Made by a program: the position numbers and the translations under genes. From NCBI GenBank assembly GCA_910585905.1, contig CAJUID010000026.1, positions 1 to 46,253 on the forward strand: 46,253 bases of DNA. The letters run 5' to 3'. Origin of the DNA: an uncultured Lachnospiraceae bacterium. GTDB taxonomy: Bacteria > Bacillota > Clostridia > Lachnospirales > Lachnospiraceae. This document shows positions 1 through 7,615 of this stretch, one piece after another. The notes below the pieces were generated by a model. The model did no database searches and had not been told where the DNA came from. It saw only the letters and a program-made list of their open reading frames with translations. The stretch's first letter is position 1. Every line of letters starts with the position of its first letter.

Positions 1-60
1 ATTTCCTGTAAAGGTGGTGTTTGTTCACAATTTATTCATTCATGCGTTTGTCCTGGAGCT

Positions 61-486
61 TTATTCCATCTGCTCAATCCGGCGGATATGGCGCTCATCA
101 TTCGAAAAGTCTGTATTTAAAAATGTATCTACAATCTTCAGCGCAAGTCCAGGGCCAACAACCCTCGCTCCCATTGCAAGAATATTGGCATCATTATGTT
201 CCCTTGTTGCCTGTGCGCTAAAGGTATCATGGCACAATGCAGCACGGATACCTTTTATCTTATTTGCTGTAATAGAAATGCCAATCCCTGTTCCACATAT
301 TAAAATTCCCTTGTCACACTCGCCAGCTACTATTGCATTTGCCACCTTCTTGGCATATACCGGATAATCACAAGAATCCTTGCTATCCGTTCCGTAATCC
401 TTAAAGTCAAGATTTTTCTCTTTTAGGTATGCAATAATCTCCTGTTTCAACTCATAACCACCATGGTCACTTCCTAATGCTATCAT
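61..486 (-). CDS. rpiB: Ribose-5-phosphate isomerase B
   Basis: Interconverts ribose 5-phosphate and ribulose 5-phosphate in the non-oxidative pentose phosphate pathway, in the cytoplasm. The 141-residue product has the RpiB/LacAB fold signatures: the N-terminal SDHGG motif with Asp7 and His8, Cys64 followed by GTGIG (the catalytic cysteine and anion-binding loop of RpiB), and the HND motif at 97-99. Length is normal for the family (about 140-150). The ATG at 486 is preceded by a clear AAAGGAGGATG ribosome site. It is the last gene of a same-strand run with the phosphatase-like gene (20 nt away), sua5 and the amidase gene. In many Firmicutes rpiB sits beside an ywlE/ywlC-type pair, so the context agrees. 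LacA/LacB-type galactose-6-phosphate isomerase is the alternative but there is no lac context. Confidence 0.93.
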   Translation of the reverse strand: MIALGSDHGGYELKQEIIAYLKEKNLDFKDYGTDSKDSCDYPVYAKKVANAIVAGECDKGILICGTGIGISITANKIKGIRAALCHDTFSAQATREHNDANILAMGARVVGPGLALKIVDTFLNTDFSNDERHIRRIEQME

Positions 487-506
487 TTTTCATCCTCCTT
501 TATAAT

Positions 507-971
507 CTATTCCTCAATAGAAAGCTCCTTAAGCTTTCGGATTAGCTTGTCTACACGATAAACTAATTCATCAAAACACTCTCTGTATTTCTCCTCTTCA
601 CTTCCCCCTGGGTCAGTCATGTCAGTATCTTCCCCCACATATTCCCCCAGCGTATATACATTGTCCTCATGCTCAAATTCCTCAATAAGCTTTACTTTTT
701 CACTTAATGTCATAGTCAAAATCAAAGTTGTTTCTGTCAAGTCCTCCTTTGACAATTTTCTCGACTGGCTATGACTGCTTATTGTATACCCATTCTTAGT
801 TAATAATACATTGCATTTTGGATTAATCGGCTCCTCAAAAAGAACCACCAACCCTCTTGAAATTCCTTTCGGCATCCATTTCGGCGAGCGATCCCGATAT
901 ATTCCTTCAGTTAAAGGACTTAACAACGTATTTGAAGTACATACAAATATAATCTGATCGTAATGTTTCAT
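507..971 (-). CDS. Low-molecular-weight protein tyrosine/arginine phosphatase homologue with a degenerate active site
   Basis: The 154-residue protein has the size and fold landmarks of LMW phosphatases (YwlE type): an N-terminal IIFVC strand-loop and a distal Asp-Pro (D120-P121) that supplies the general acid. The P-loop is abnormal. Family members read C-x4-C-R-S, with the Arg binding phosphate; here Cys11 is followed by TSNTLLSP, so Leu17 stands where the invariant Arg should be, and the loop Gly and second Cys are also lost. The rest of the protein is intact, with no frameshift. Start chosen at ATG 971, 11 nt after GAGAGG; a GTG at 995 would add eight residues. Position between sua5 and rpiB is the classic ywlE position. 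It probably binds or no longer hydrolyses phosphoproteins; loss of activity is inferred, not shown. Confidence 0.82.
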   Translation of the reverse strand: MKHYDQIIFVCTSNTLLSPLTEGIYRDRSPKWMPKGISRGLVVLFEEPINPKCNVLLTKNGYTISSHSQSRKLSKEDLTETTLILTMTLSEKVKLIEEFEHEDNVYTLGEYVGEDTDMTDPGGSEEEKYRECFDELVYRVDKLIRKLKELSIEE

Positions 972-987
972 AAATACACGAACCTCT

Positions 988-2043
988 CTATACACTAATT
1001 CGGTTATAACCTGCTGCTTTTAACATCCGGTTCATAATAGCCTGTCCCAATGTATCCTCCACAAAGCTTTCGGCATAGATATACTCTGCACCAATATGAT
1101 CCATCTGCCTAAGTATATCATATAACCCTGCCGCAATGGAACCTTCATTTTTTCTGGAACCAATGCAATATACTTTCTTACACCGATAAAACCTTTTCGA
1201 CTCCTCCGTCGCAATCACAGCAGTTCTTCTTCCCTCACCCTCTTTTTCCTGCACCAACGAATTAATTGCTGCAACCACTTTCTCCTGATCACCCTCTACT
1301 ATCGTCATCTGCCCTTTTGGAGCATAATGCCTGTACTTCATACCTGGCGCTTTTGCAATCAGGTCCTTCTTTGGCTCATTTGCGATAACAGCTGGATCTA
1401 TCTCAACAGCCCCAATCACCTTTTCTATTTTTTCCTTTGTAATATAGCCTGGACGCAGAATCACCGGAATGTCCTCCGTCATGTCAACAATCGTTGATTC
1501 AATACCAATCCCCACCTGACCGCCATCCAGAACCATATGAATTCTTCCATCCATATCCTCAATTACATGCTCTGCCTTTGTTGGGCTGGGCCTGCCAGAT
1601 GCATTCGCACTGGGAGCTGCAATATATATGCCTGAACGGCGGATTAATGCTGCTGCCACTGGATGTATAGGCATACGCACTGCTACAGTGTTTAATCCTC
1701 CCGTTGTAGACAGCGGTACTTTTTCCGCTTTAGGGAAAATCATGGTCAAAGGCCCCGGCCAAAATGCTTCTGCCAGCGCTGTCGCTTTGCCGCTGACCTG
1801 TTCTGCCACATCATACAGATTATCAATATCTGCAATATGAATAATTAAAGGATTATCTGAAGGTCTTCCCTTTGCCTCGTATATTTTTTTTGCAGCTTCT
1901 TGTGACAATGCATCTCCACCCAGCCCATACACCGTCTCTGTTGGAAAGGCAACTAAACCACCACTTCTTAGTATTTCACATGCTTTCTCTAATTCTTCCT
2001 CCCTAAAAGAATCCTTATTTACCTTTTGTATTATTGTATCCAT
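988..2043 (-). CDS. ywlC: Threonylcarbamoyl-AMP synthase (Sua5/YwlC type)
   Basis: Makes threonylcarbamoyl-AMP from threonine, bicarbonate and ATP, the first step of t6A37 modification of ANN-decoding tRNAs. The 351-residue product has an N-terminal YrdC domain (about 1-200) with PTETVYGLG, KGRPSDNPL and SAPSANASGRPSPT, which form the KxR/SxN substrate pocket, and a C-terminal Sua5 domain (about 210-350) joined by a linker containing PGMKYRHYAPK. It is the long Sua5 rather than the short TsaC form. The start is ATG 2043, which overlaps the stop of the upstream amidase gene by one base (TAATG) and has GGGAGG upstream; an upstream in-frame start at 2109 would lie inside the amidase gene. Translational coupling with the amidase gene is likely. 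Confidence 0.93.
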   Translation of the reverse strand: MDTIIQKVNKDSFREEELEKACEILRSGGLVAFPTETVYGLGGDALSQEAAKKIYEAKGRPSDNPLIIHIADIDNLYDVAEQVSGKATALAEAFWPGPLTMIFPKAEKVPLSTTGGLNTVAVRMPIHPVAAALIRRSGIYIAAPSANASGRPSPTKAEHVIEDMDGRIHMVLDGGQVGIGIESTIVDMTEDIPVILRPGYITKEKIEKVIGAVEIDPAVIANEPKKDLIAKAPGMKYRHYAPKGQMTIVEGDQEKVVAAINSLVQEKEGEGRRTAVIATEESKRFYRCKKVYCIGSRKNEGSIAAGLYDILRQMDHIGAEYIYAESFVEDTLGQAIMNRMLKAAGYNRISV

Positions 2044-2771
2044 TACTGCCTCCCTGTTGTCTGCTCCAGCGACTCTATATACTGCAATGTCCCCTGCGCA
2101 ATTGCCCATGCAACCTGACGCTGATACGTCTTATCACATAGTTTCTGAGCTTCCTCACTATTTGACAAAAAGCCACACTCAACAATTACAGCCGTAGGTT
2201 TTGTATTTTTTAGCAGATAATAATCTGCATTCCCTTTTGCCTGACGGTGATTGTTAGAATCCAGAGAACTTGCAAGCTGTGCCTGTAACATTTTAGCAAA
2301 AGCCTCGCCACTCGCTGAACCAGTTTGATAAAAAACCTGCGCCCCTTTGGAACTTGCACCCGAAAAACTATTCTGATGTATACTAACAACCAAATCCACA
2401 TTATCCTGATTCATAAGCTCAACCCTTTTGCGCAGGTCTGCTATTTTCTTATTCGAATCCGTATCTTGGTATAAACCAGTGTCAGATTCCCTTGTCATAA
2501 TAACCTCGCACTTTTTCTTTTCCAGTGCCTCTTTTAAAAACATCCCAATTGCAAGATTGATATCTTTTTCGTAGGAACCATTGACGCCCACCTTCCCCGG
2601 ATCAATCCCGCCATGTCCACAGTCAACAACAATTGTTGGCTTTTGACTGCCTCCGCCAGTTTGTACTACTTCTTTCATCTGAACAAACGTCCCAAACAGG
2701 CATAGTAATGCAAGTACCCCTACAACAGCAGCTACAGCTCTTTTTTTCTTTATTTTTGACAAGAAATCCAT
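2043..2771 (-). CDS. N-acetylmuramoyl-L-alanine amidase, CwlD-like (Amidase_3), membrane anchored
   Basis: Zinc-dependent cleavage of the amide between N-acetylmuramic acid and L-alanine in peptidoglycan. The 242-residue product has a short basic N-terminus, one transmembrane segment or uncleaved signal at about 11-30, then an Amidase_3 domain with zinc ligands His53 (VVDCGHGGIDPG), Glu68 and His131 (VSIHQNSFS) and catalytic Glu197 (VIVECGFLSN). Size and architecture match CwlD, which makes muramic lactam in spore cortex, but a general cell-wall amidase cannot be excluded. Start ATG 2771 has AAGGG upstream; a start at 2828 would add a poorly supported 19-residue extension. It follows the GH18 gene by about 100 nt, giving two cell-wall enzymes in a row. 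Confidence 0.85.
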   Translation of the reverse strand: MDFLSKIKKKRAVAAVVGVLALLCLFGTFVQMKEVVQTGGGSQKPTIVVDCGHGGIDPGKVGVNGSYEKDINLAIGMFLKEALEKKKCEVIMTRESDTGLYQDTDSNKKIADLRKRVELMNQDNVDLVVSIHQNSFSGASSKGAQVFYQTGSASGEAFAKMLQAQLASSLDSNNHRQAKGNADYYLLKNTKPTAVIVECGFLSNSEEAQKLCDKTYQRQVAWAIAQGTLQYIESLEQTTGRQ

Positions 2772-2873
2772 AAGATAAACCCTTAGGCTCCAGAACACAC
2801 CTATATTATGCCAGAGCCGCCAACCCAATAATGTTATTTTATCTTATGCTTTTAAAGAGTATAACATACCTTT

Positions 2874-4574
2874 CTATTTATTATACTTTTGTACCATATC
2901 CCAGACACTGCTATCCTCTAAGCCAAGTTTCCAAAACGCCACGCCTGCTGTTTTATGCTTTGCCACCTCTTCCATCTTTACCTGAAGGGAATTAATATCC
3001 TCAATCCACATTTTATGCAATTCTCTTCCACTCTTATATTCCAGATAATTCATACCAGCGTCATCGCTCCAGACAGGCGCCGTACCAGAATTTTGCAAAA
3101 CCTCCTGCGCATATTTCATAGAACATGCCTCAGAAGATAACGTAACCTTCCCATTTTTTGTGGTCTCTGTCCAATGCCTTGAATAAAACGGCAGTGCAAT
3201 AATTGCCTGCTTTGCAGGAACTTGATCTATCACCCGTTCCACCGAATCTTTCACATATCCAATGGAAGAAACCGGACCAGCCTCCTCTGAACCAGCATAA
3301 TATTCGTCATATGCCATTGTGATGACATAATCCGCTACTGCTGCCTGCTCCTTCCTATTATAATACTCGTTATATTCCCTGATAGGATAATTGTCTACAG
3401 AAAGCACAATCCCATTATTTCTACACATAATCCCAAGTTCCCTAATAAACTGTATAAAATCTTCCCCAGAATCCTTTTTGACATTTTCAAAATCAATATT
3501 TATCCCATCTAAGCTGTAACGAATTGCCTCTGCTGTCAAGTTCTTTGCCAGCTTCTGGCGCTTCTTTGTACTGCCAAGCACTTTCCCGATTTTCATATTG
3601 GGACTAAAATCATTGCACAATCCCCAAACTTCAACGCCCTGGCGATGTGCAAGTGTTACATATGTATCATTCGCCAATGAACTAATATTCCCATCATTAT
3701 CAGAAGTTTCAAACCACGTCGGGCACACCACATTAACGCCTTTTGTGGTGGACAGTAATGTTAGCAGCCCCTCGTTTGCTGTCTGGTTCATTACCTGATG
3801 CCATACTAGATTAATTTTCTCATCTTTCAAAATATGTGTATACTCTTCTGCCTTAAAATCAGTCTTTCTCACTTCCTGATAAGTATCATCTAGATCCTTC
3901 GCCTTAACATAACCAATCACACCAGATGCTTCCATCACCTTGCAAAATCCTGTCTCCTCATTTTCTTTTTCCAAAAGACGCACCTTTGCATCTTTTTTTA
4001 GGTCTACAAGAATATCACTTTTAATATCCGGCTGAAAACGCAGGGCACACGCAGAATCTGTCTTACTATAATCTCTCTCCTTGCCAAACTCATTCGCAAT
4101 TACTACGCGTGTTGGGTTACTATATACTTTATATTCTAATGCAGTATGTTCTCTTATATAATCAAGTGCAACATACACCTCCTCACCGTCTACCCGGACA
4201 ATTTCAAAGTCCCTTCCACTTCTGCTATTATTTTTATAGCAATCTTTACTGCCCGCCTCCGCCGAAATCACCGCGTTTGGCGTAGTATACAGCAAAATAT
4301 TTTCACGTGTGTCCCAATAAAAACGTGCATTTAACCTATCCTTCACAGTATCCATATTAACATATACCTGACGGTCCTGATAAAGTGCATCTGCATCTAA
4401 AATCTCATTCTCTATAATTAACTTAACATCACTCTTTTGCATCTTAAAATATTCTGCCAGATTCATATGCTCCTTGCTTGGCGCAAATTTCTGAAGCAGA
4501 AATACTGTTACAATAATTCCAATCAGTAAAATACAACTTCCAGCCAAAATCCATATCTTCATGTTTTTTTTCAT
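2874..4574 (-). CDS. Membrane-anchored GH18-family hydrolase with stalk and SH3 domains
   Basis: Probable glycan hydrolase acting on the cell wall, outside the membrane. The 566-residue product has a basic N-terminus and one transmembrane helix (about 7-28), a copper-amine-oxidase-N-like stalk region (about 50-165) with repeated VYV/NMDTV-type strands, a bacterial SH3-like domain (about 185-230, ending GVIGYVKAKDL), and a GH18 domain (about 250-560). The GH18 catalytic stretch reads D356-G-I-N-I-D361-F-E363, with Glu363 as proton donor. This layout resembles YaaH/YdhD-type cortex or peptidoglycan N-acetylglucosaminidases. Start ATG 4574 follows GGAGGAGAAATAC. It opens the run of genes down to rpiB and has a promoter at 4617-4645. 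Exact substrate is unknown. Confidence 0.85.
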   Translation of the reverse strand: MKKNMKIWILAGSCILLIGIIVTVFLLQKFAPSKEHMNLAEYFKMQKSDVKLIIENEILDADALYQDRQVYVNMDTVKDRLNARFYWDTRENILLYTTPNAVISAEAGSKDCYKNNSRSGRDFEIVRVDGEEVYVALDYIREHTALEYKVYSNPTRVVIANEFGKERDYSKTDSACALRFQPDIKSDILVDLKKDAKVRLLEKENEETGFCKVMEASGVIGYVKAKDLDDTYQEVRKTDFKAEEYTHILKDEKINLVWHQVMNQTANEGLLTLLSTTKGVNVVCPTWFETSDNDGNISSLANDTYVTLAHRQGVEVWGLCNDFSPNMKIGKVLGSTKKRQKLAKNLTAEAIRYSLDGINIDFENVKKDSGEDFIQFIRELGIMCRNNGIVLSVDNYPIREYNEYYNRKEQAAVADYVITMAYDEYYAGSEEAGPVSSIGYVKDSVERVIDQVPAKQAIIALPFYSRHWTETTKNGKVTLSSEACSMKYAQEVLQNSGTAPVWSDDAGMNYLEYKSGRELHKMWIEDINSLQVKMEEVAKHKTAGVAFWKLGLEDSSVWDMVQKYNK

Positions 4575-4616
4575 GTATTTCTCCTCCAACTTCCTTCGTG
4601 AACTCAGATTTACTAT

Positions 4617-4645
4617 AGTATATCACTTTTCTCCGATTGGAGCAA
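4617..4645 (-). promoter_or_regulatory. Sigma-A-type promoter of the GH18 gene run
   Basis: On the minus strand TTGCTC (4640-4645) and TATACT (4617-4622) are separated by exactly 17 nt, about 45 nt upstream of the GH18 start codon. No other strong promoter is seen between this and rpiB, so it may drive the whole five-gene run. Confidence 0.6.
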
Positions 4646-4651
4646 ATATAT

Positions 4652-4677
4652 GAGAGGAATCGGGCCAGATTCCTCTC
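4652..4677 (-). terminator. Perfect hairpin between the 77-residue gene and the GH18 gene
   Basis: GAGAGGAATC and GATTCCTCTC form a perfect 10-bp stem around a 6-nt loop. It lies downstream of the gene at 4750-4983 and just upstream of the GH18 promoter. On the minus strand it is followed by ATATATTTG rather than a clean U-run, so termination is plausible but not certain. A second small hairpin, GCAGC/GCTGC at 4694-4708, is followed by seven Ts on the plus strand, where no gene is seen. Confidence 0.45.
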
Positions 4678-4749
4678 AATTTCAAGGAGTGTGCAGCCAA
4701 GTGCTGCTTTTTTTCGTTATGTGCAGTTAATACGATTTACCATTACCGC

Positions 4750-4983
4750 TCAGACACTCGTAATATGGTCAAAATCTATCCGGACAATCTTACCGAATTC
4801 ATCACCAGTGTAACTTTTCATATAGTAATGATTCTCCATAACTTCCTTCAGTTCGTCTGCATCCCTCACAGAATAAATCTTTCCATCCACCGCAACGGGC
4901 ACCCCCGTCACCTGTGCAGCACGTATTTCCGACAGAAGCCACTCATACATCTCATCCTTTAATTCTTCTGATTTTTGTTCCAT
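4750..4983 (-). CDS. Small protein of unknown function (77 aa)
   Basis: I do not recognise a named family. The 77-residue product is mixed charged, begins with a Glu/Lys-rich helix, contains a central VPVAVDGKIYSVRDADEL stretch that looks like a small beta-helix unit, and ends in an FGKIVRIDFDHITSV strand. There is no signal peptide, membrane segment or cysteine. It is supported as a real gene by a very good ribosome site (GGGAGGAAGG, 3 nt before ATG 4983) and by protein-like composition. It is a single cytoplasmic gene followed by the hairpin at 4652-4677. A possible small reading frame overlaps its start (see 4962-5099). Confidence 0.65.
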   Translation of the reverse strand: MEQKSEELKDEMYEWLLSEIRAAQVTGVPVAVDGKIYSVRDADELKEVMENHYYMKSYTGDEFGKIVRIDFDHITSV

Positions 4984-5099
4984 TTACCTTCCTCCCATAT
5001 AGCCGGTTCTTCTGGTACAGTCTTTGTGATACGTATACCGGTTAATTCCCCAAACAACAAGCCAGTTGGACAAGCTAAAATGAACCCAAGCCATGCCAT
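4959..5099 (-). CDS. Possible 46-aa small membrane protein overlapping the next start
   Basis: From ATG 5099 an uninterrupted frame of 46 codons encodes MAWLGFILACPTGLLFGEL, then a polar tail with TVPEEP and WEEGKW, stopping inside the start of the 77-residue gene. The hydrophobic first half and charged second half look protein-like, but the ribosome site (AACAGAG) is poor and the in-frame stop 8 codons upstream rules out a longer form. It could be a translated leader coupled to the downstream gene, or chance. No function is proposed. Confidence 0.22.
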   Translation of the reverse strand: MAWLGFILACPTGLLFGELTGIRITKTVPEEPAIWEEGKWNKNQKN

Positions 5100-5226
5100 G
5101 CAGCTCTGTTGTGGAGTATTTTACTTAAAAACATAATGTTGGAATCAAAAGATATTTTAACCCTAACATCAAAATATATATTTATGCGAGTACGAATCCA
5201 ATATATATGAGTGAGAGGAACCTCTT

Positions 5227-5277
5227 TTAGCATAATTTCATATGATAAACTGTATTCCTACATAGTGTCTGAACCAT
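5227..5277 (-). CDS. Possible 16-aa peptide with strong ribosome binding site
   Basis: GGAAAGGAGGTGGCAAG precedes ATG 5277, one of the best ribosome sites in the window, and the frame gives a 16-residue peptide ending MKLC before TAA. It contains two cysteines (positions 6 and 16). A TATAAT sits about 50 nt upstream on the same strand, but its -35 is weak. Either a leader peptide for the genes below or a coincidental Shine-Dalgarno sequence. The rest of 4984-5615 shows no other supported gene. Confidence 0.25.
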   Translation of the reverse strand: MVQTLCRNTVYHMKLC

Positions 5278-5615
5278 CTTGCCACCTCCTTTCCAAAGTG
5301 TGGATTCGTGTTCGCTGGATGTATTATATGACATATGCCTATCAAAAAACTATTGGGAAAGCTATTAAAAAAAATAAATATTTTTGTGAAACAATCCACT
5401 GGATTCTGTGATTTTCTCACATTTCCCTCACTTTTCGGATTCCTAAACAAAAATCACATATTCTGCTAGTATTTATTTCTCGGTTTTAACAAATTATAAT
5501 AATGTTGCTTCAATCCCTTCGATTCACATTGACTTCTATTTCTGATTAAATTATAATTTGTACATAGAAAGAATCGCATTTAGGCATACTAACTGCCGGC
5601 AGTTCTTTCCATGAA

Positions 5616-5644
5616 TTGTTGTTTTGACTTAATACCTCTATAAA
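5616..5644 (+). promoter_or_regulatory. Putative promoter of the mecA-like gene
   Basis: TTGTTG (5616-5621) and TATAAA (5639-5644) are spaced by 17 nt, about 80 nt before the ATG at 5723. The palindrome ACTGCCGGCAGT lies just upstream (5590-5601) and could be an operator, but nothing else supports that. Confidence 0.45.
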
Positions 5645-5722
5645 TAACAACGATAAAAAGATTAGTTAGATGCTGCAGTGAAAAAGACTATAAAGCAAAA
5701 AGATGAGAGGGGAAGTGAGCCA

Positions 5723-6565
5723 ATGCGAATTGAGAAAATAAGTGAAAAACAAATTCGTTGTACCTTAAACCAAAAGGATTTGAAAGACCGCGAAATCGGT
5801 ATCAGCGAACTGGCATACGGTACAGCCAAGGCAAAAGCATTGTTTCGCGATATGATGCAACAGGCTTCCTACGAATTTGGTTTTGACGCTGATGATATTC
5901 CACTAATGATTGAGGCAATTCCTCTTTTACCAGAAGCCCTGATCCTGGTAATCACCAAGGTAGAAGAGCCTGATGAACTAGATACCCGTTTTTCCTGCTT
6001 TACGGAGGAAAGAGACTGGACAGAAGAAGATGAAGAGTTTTTATATGACGGCATAGATTCTTATGAGGATGAGGACGAATTTCTAGCATTTGATTCTCAC
6101 GGCGATATAGATGATGAACGAATCTGGGATTTTTCTGGACAGAGTTCCCCTTCCAGCCTGCTGGATTCCCCTGAACAGAAAATTCCGCTTGAAGAACCTG
6201 ATTTCATTTCCTTGCCTGAGGCGCTTGGAATGGAACCACGACCAAAGGAGTATACCACAAAAAAACTCCGCGATGTCGTAATGATATTCACATTTACGGA
6301 TTTAAATACCGTGACAAGGTTAGCTAACCACATTTCCCCATTATACTATGGAGAAAACACTTTATTTAAAAATCCATCTACCGGTGCTTATTATCTGGTT
6401 CTGCACCGCTCTGACCACGAGGCAGAAGAGTTTAGTAAAATCTGCAATATTCTTTATGAATATGGAACAATCATTAAAAATTCAGGCTCCATGCAGCATT
6501 ATTATGAAGAACACTTTAAACCAATTATCGAAAAGGATGCCGTCCATGTACTGGCAGCACTATAG
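5723..6565 (+). CDS. mecA: MecA-like adaptor protein for ClpC
   Basis: MecA adaptors bind substrates through the N-terminal domain and hand them to ClpC/ClpP through the C-terminal domain. The 280-residue product starts MRIEKISEKQIRCTL, the typical MecA beginning (MEIERINENTIK type), followed by the DLKDREIGISELAYG stretch. The middle (about 95-160) is very acidic (EERDWTEEDEEF and following), as in MecA linkers, and the C-terminal third (about 185-275) contains the FTFTDLNTVTRLAN and SSLY-type segments of the ClpC-binding fold. The ATG at 5723 follows GAGGGGAAG; the upstream GTG at 5678 is less likely. Single gene, followed by terminator hairpins. Proteolytic targets cannot be told from sequence. 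Confidence 0.85.
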   Translation: MRIEKISEKQIRCTLNQKDLKDREIGISELAYGTAKAKALFRDMMQQASYEFGFDADDIPLMIEAIPLLPEALILVITKVEEPDELDTRFSCFTEERDWTEEDEEFLYDGIDSYEDEDEFLAFDSHGDIDDERIWDFSGQSSPSSLLDSPEQKIPLEEPDFISLPEALGMEPRPKEYTTKKLRDVVMIFTFTDLNTVTRLANHISPLYYGENTLFKNPSTGAYYLVLHRSDHEAEEFSKICNILYEYGTIIKNSGSMQHYYEEHFKPIIEKDAVHVLAAL

Positions 6566-6629
6566 ATACAGTTGCCAAATCAAATGATTTTTAGATTATC
6601 TTTTATGTCCCGCAATAAAGCATAAAAAA

Positions 6630-6690
6630 GGGCACAGACTTCGCTTGTGCCCTAGCAAAAACGCTAAAAGAACTTTAGTTCTTTGCGTTT
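6630..6690 (+). terminator. Two successive hairpins after mecA
   Basis: Hairpin one pairs GGGCACA (6630-6636) with TGTGCCC (6646-6652). Hairpin two pairs AAACGC plus AAAGAAC (6659-6673) with GTTCTTT plus GCGTTT (6678-6690) around a TTTA loop with a 2-nt bulge. Neither is followed by a long U-run, so they may be 3'-end stabilisers ahead of the stronger terminator at 6737-6775. Confidence 0.45.
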
Positions 6691-6736
6691 CTTGTTGGTA
6701 CACCACTATGTTACGGGCAGTTTCCTATAAGTTTTT

Positions 6737-6775
6737 AAAAAAGAGGCACCACCTAATCAGGCGGTGCCTCTTTTT
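6737..6775. terminator. Bidirectional terminator between mecA and the DUF1858 gene
   Basis: GAGGCACC (6743-6750) pairs with GGTGCCTC (6763-6770), flanked by an A-run on the left and TTTTT on the right, so it works in both directions. It overlaps the stop codon of the minus-strand DUF1858 gene (6774-6776). Confidence 0.8.
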
Positions 6776-6986
6776 AACCCTCTGCCTTTTTTGCAAGGTA
6801 CTGGTTTACTGTATCCACCAATTCATCCGCATTCATTCCATGAACGATAGCAGCTTCCTCTAAGCTTTCACCCTGCGCGGATGGACAGCCAATGCAATGC
6901 ATCCCAGATGCCATTAAGATAGGGGCTATGCCCGGATCAATCTGAAGCATATCAGCAATTACCATATCTTTATTCACTGTTGCCAT
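6774..6986 (-). CDS. DUF1858 domain protein (redox-disulfide type)
   Basis: The 70-residue product is a stand-alone DUF1858 domain, a family also called the hybrid-cluster-protein-associated redox disulfide domain. Diagnostic features are the KDMVIADMLQIDPG opening, MASGMHCIGCPSAQGESLEEAA with its CxxC, and the AxxHGMNxDELVDTVN end. The CIGC motif suggests thiol redox chemistry or metal binding, function otherwise unknown. The ATG at 6986 is preceded by GGAGAAAGGA at a rather long distance (about 14 nt). Its neighbour upstream is a ferredoxin gene, consistent with a redox role. Confidence 0.82.
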   Translation of the reverse strand: MATVNKDMVIADMLQIDPGIAPILMASGMHCIGCPSAQGESLEEAAIVHGMNADELVDTVNQYLAKKAEG

Positions 6987-7120
6987 AATCGAATAACCAT
7001 TCCTTTCTCCGTTAAATTGATAAAGCCTGCTTGTATCCACAGCAGAAAAAAGCTACCGTATTCGATATGGCATCAGCCATAATCGACCCGGCAGCTCTAT
7101 CTTTTCAAAGAACCATCTCA

Positions 7121-7291
7121 TTAACCCTCTGAGATAGCACCTGAAGGACATGTTCCTGCACAAGCACCACAATCAATGCAAGTATCTGGATCAATTACAT
7201 AATGAGAATCTCCTTCTGAGATAGCACCTGCTGGACATCCACCAGCGCAAGCTCCACAGCTAACACAATCATCACTAATTACATATGCCAT
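7121..7291 (-). CDS. 2[4Fe-4S] ferredoxin
   Basis: Clostridial-type electron carrier of 56 residues. Two CxxCxxCxxxCP motifs are visible, CVSCGACAGGCP and CIDCGACAGTCP, in two near-identical halves that both end PAGAISEG/PSGAISEG, showing the internal duplication typical of the family. The ATG at 7291 follows AAAAGGAGGAACAC. It could donate electrons to the Rnf complex encoded at 20123-25225; that link is inferred from known Rnf biochemistry, not position. Confidence 0.95.
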   Translation of the reverse strand: MAYVISDDCVSCGACAGGCPAGAISEGDSHYVIDPDTCIDCGACAGTCPSGAISEG

Positions 7292-7404
7292 AATAGTGTT
7301 CCTCCTTTTCAATATGATATTCACATTCTAATACAAATTATTAATTTTTACAAGAGGAATTCTTTGTAAACTAATAATTCTATGATTCGATGCTACTATT
7401 CACG

Positions 7405-7475
7405 GCTAATTCCAGATAATAGACAGACTCGTTACGCTTGCACACAAAAACAGTTGTTTGCTTTCTGGAATTAGC
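7405..7475. repeat. Inverted repeat between ferredoxin and alcohol dehydrogenase genes
   Basis: GCTAATTCCAGA (7405-7416) and TCTGGAATTAGC (7464-7475) are perfect 12-nt inverted arms around 47 nt. The region 7292-7615 holds no supported gene. The arms may be a 3'-UTR structure of the alcohol dehydrogenase mRNA or a small miniature element; no target duplication is visible. Confidence 0.5.
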
Positions 7476-7615
7476 ATGTAGGCTGTTCTAAACCACATAA
7501 GTAAAATATGAGCTGCTGCTTTTACAGCTTCTGACCACTTTTCTGGCAGGTTTTACGCATGTTGTTTAGATTGGCTGTGAACAGTAATCATTTTTGTTTC
7601 TATAAATGATAATCA

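Noticed and set aside
4765..4962. 65-codon plus-strand frame opposite the 77-aa gene
   Set aside because: Exact antisense shadow of the minus-strand gene, which has the better ribosome site and composition.
5211..5450. Overlapping 66- and 70-codon frames on both strands in the mecA upstream gap
   Set aside because: AT-rich, no ribosome site in frame, and each contradicts the other. The ribosome site at 5277 belongs to a different, 16-codon frame.
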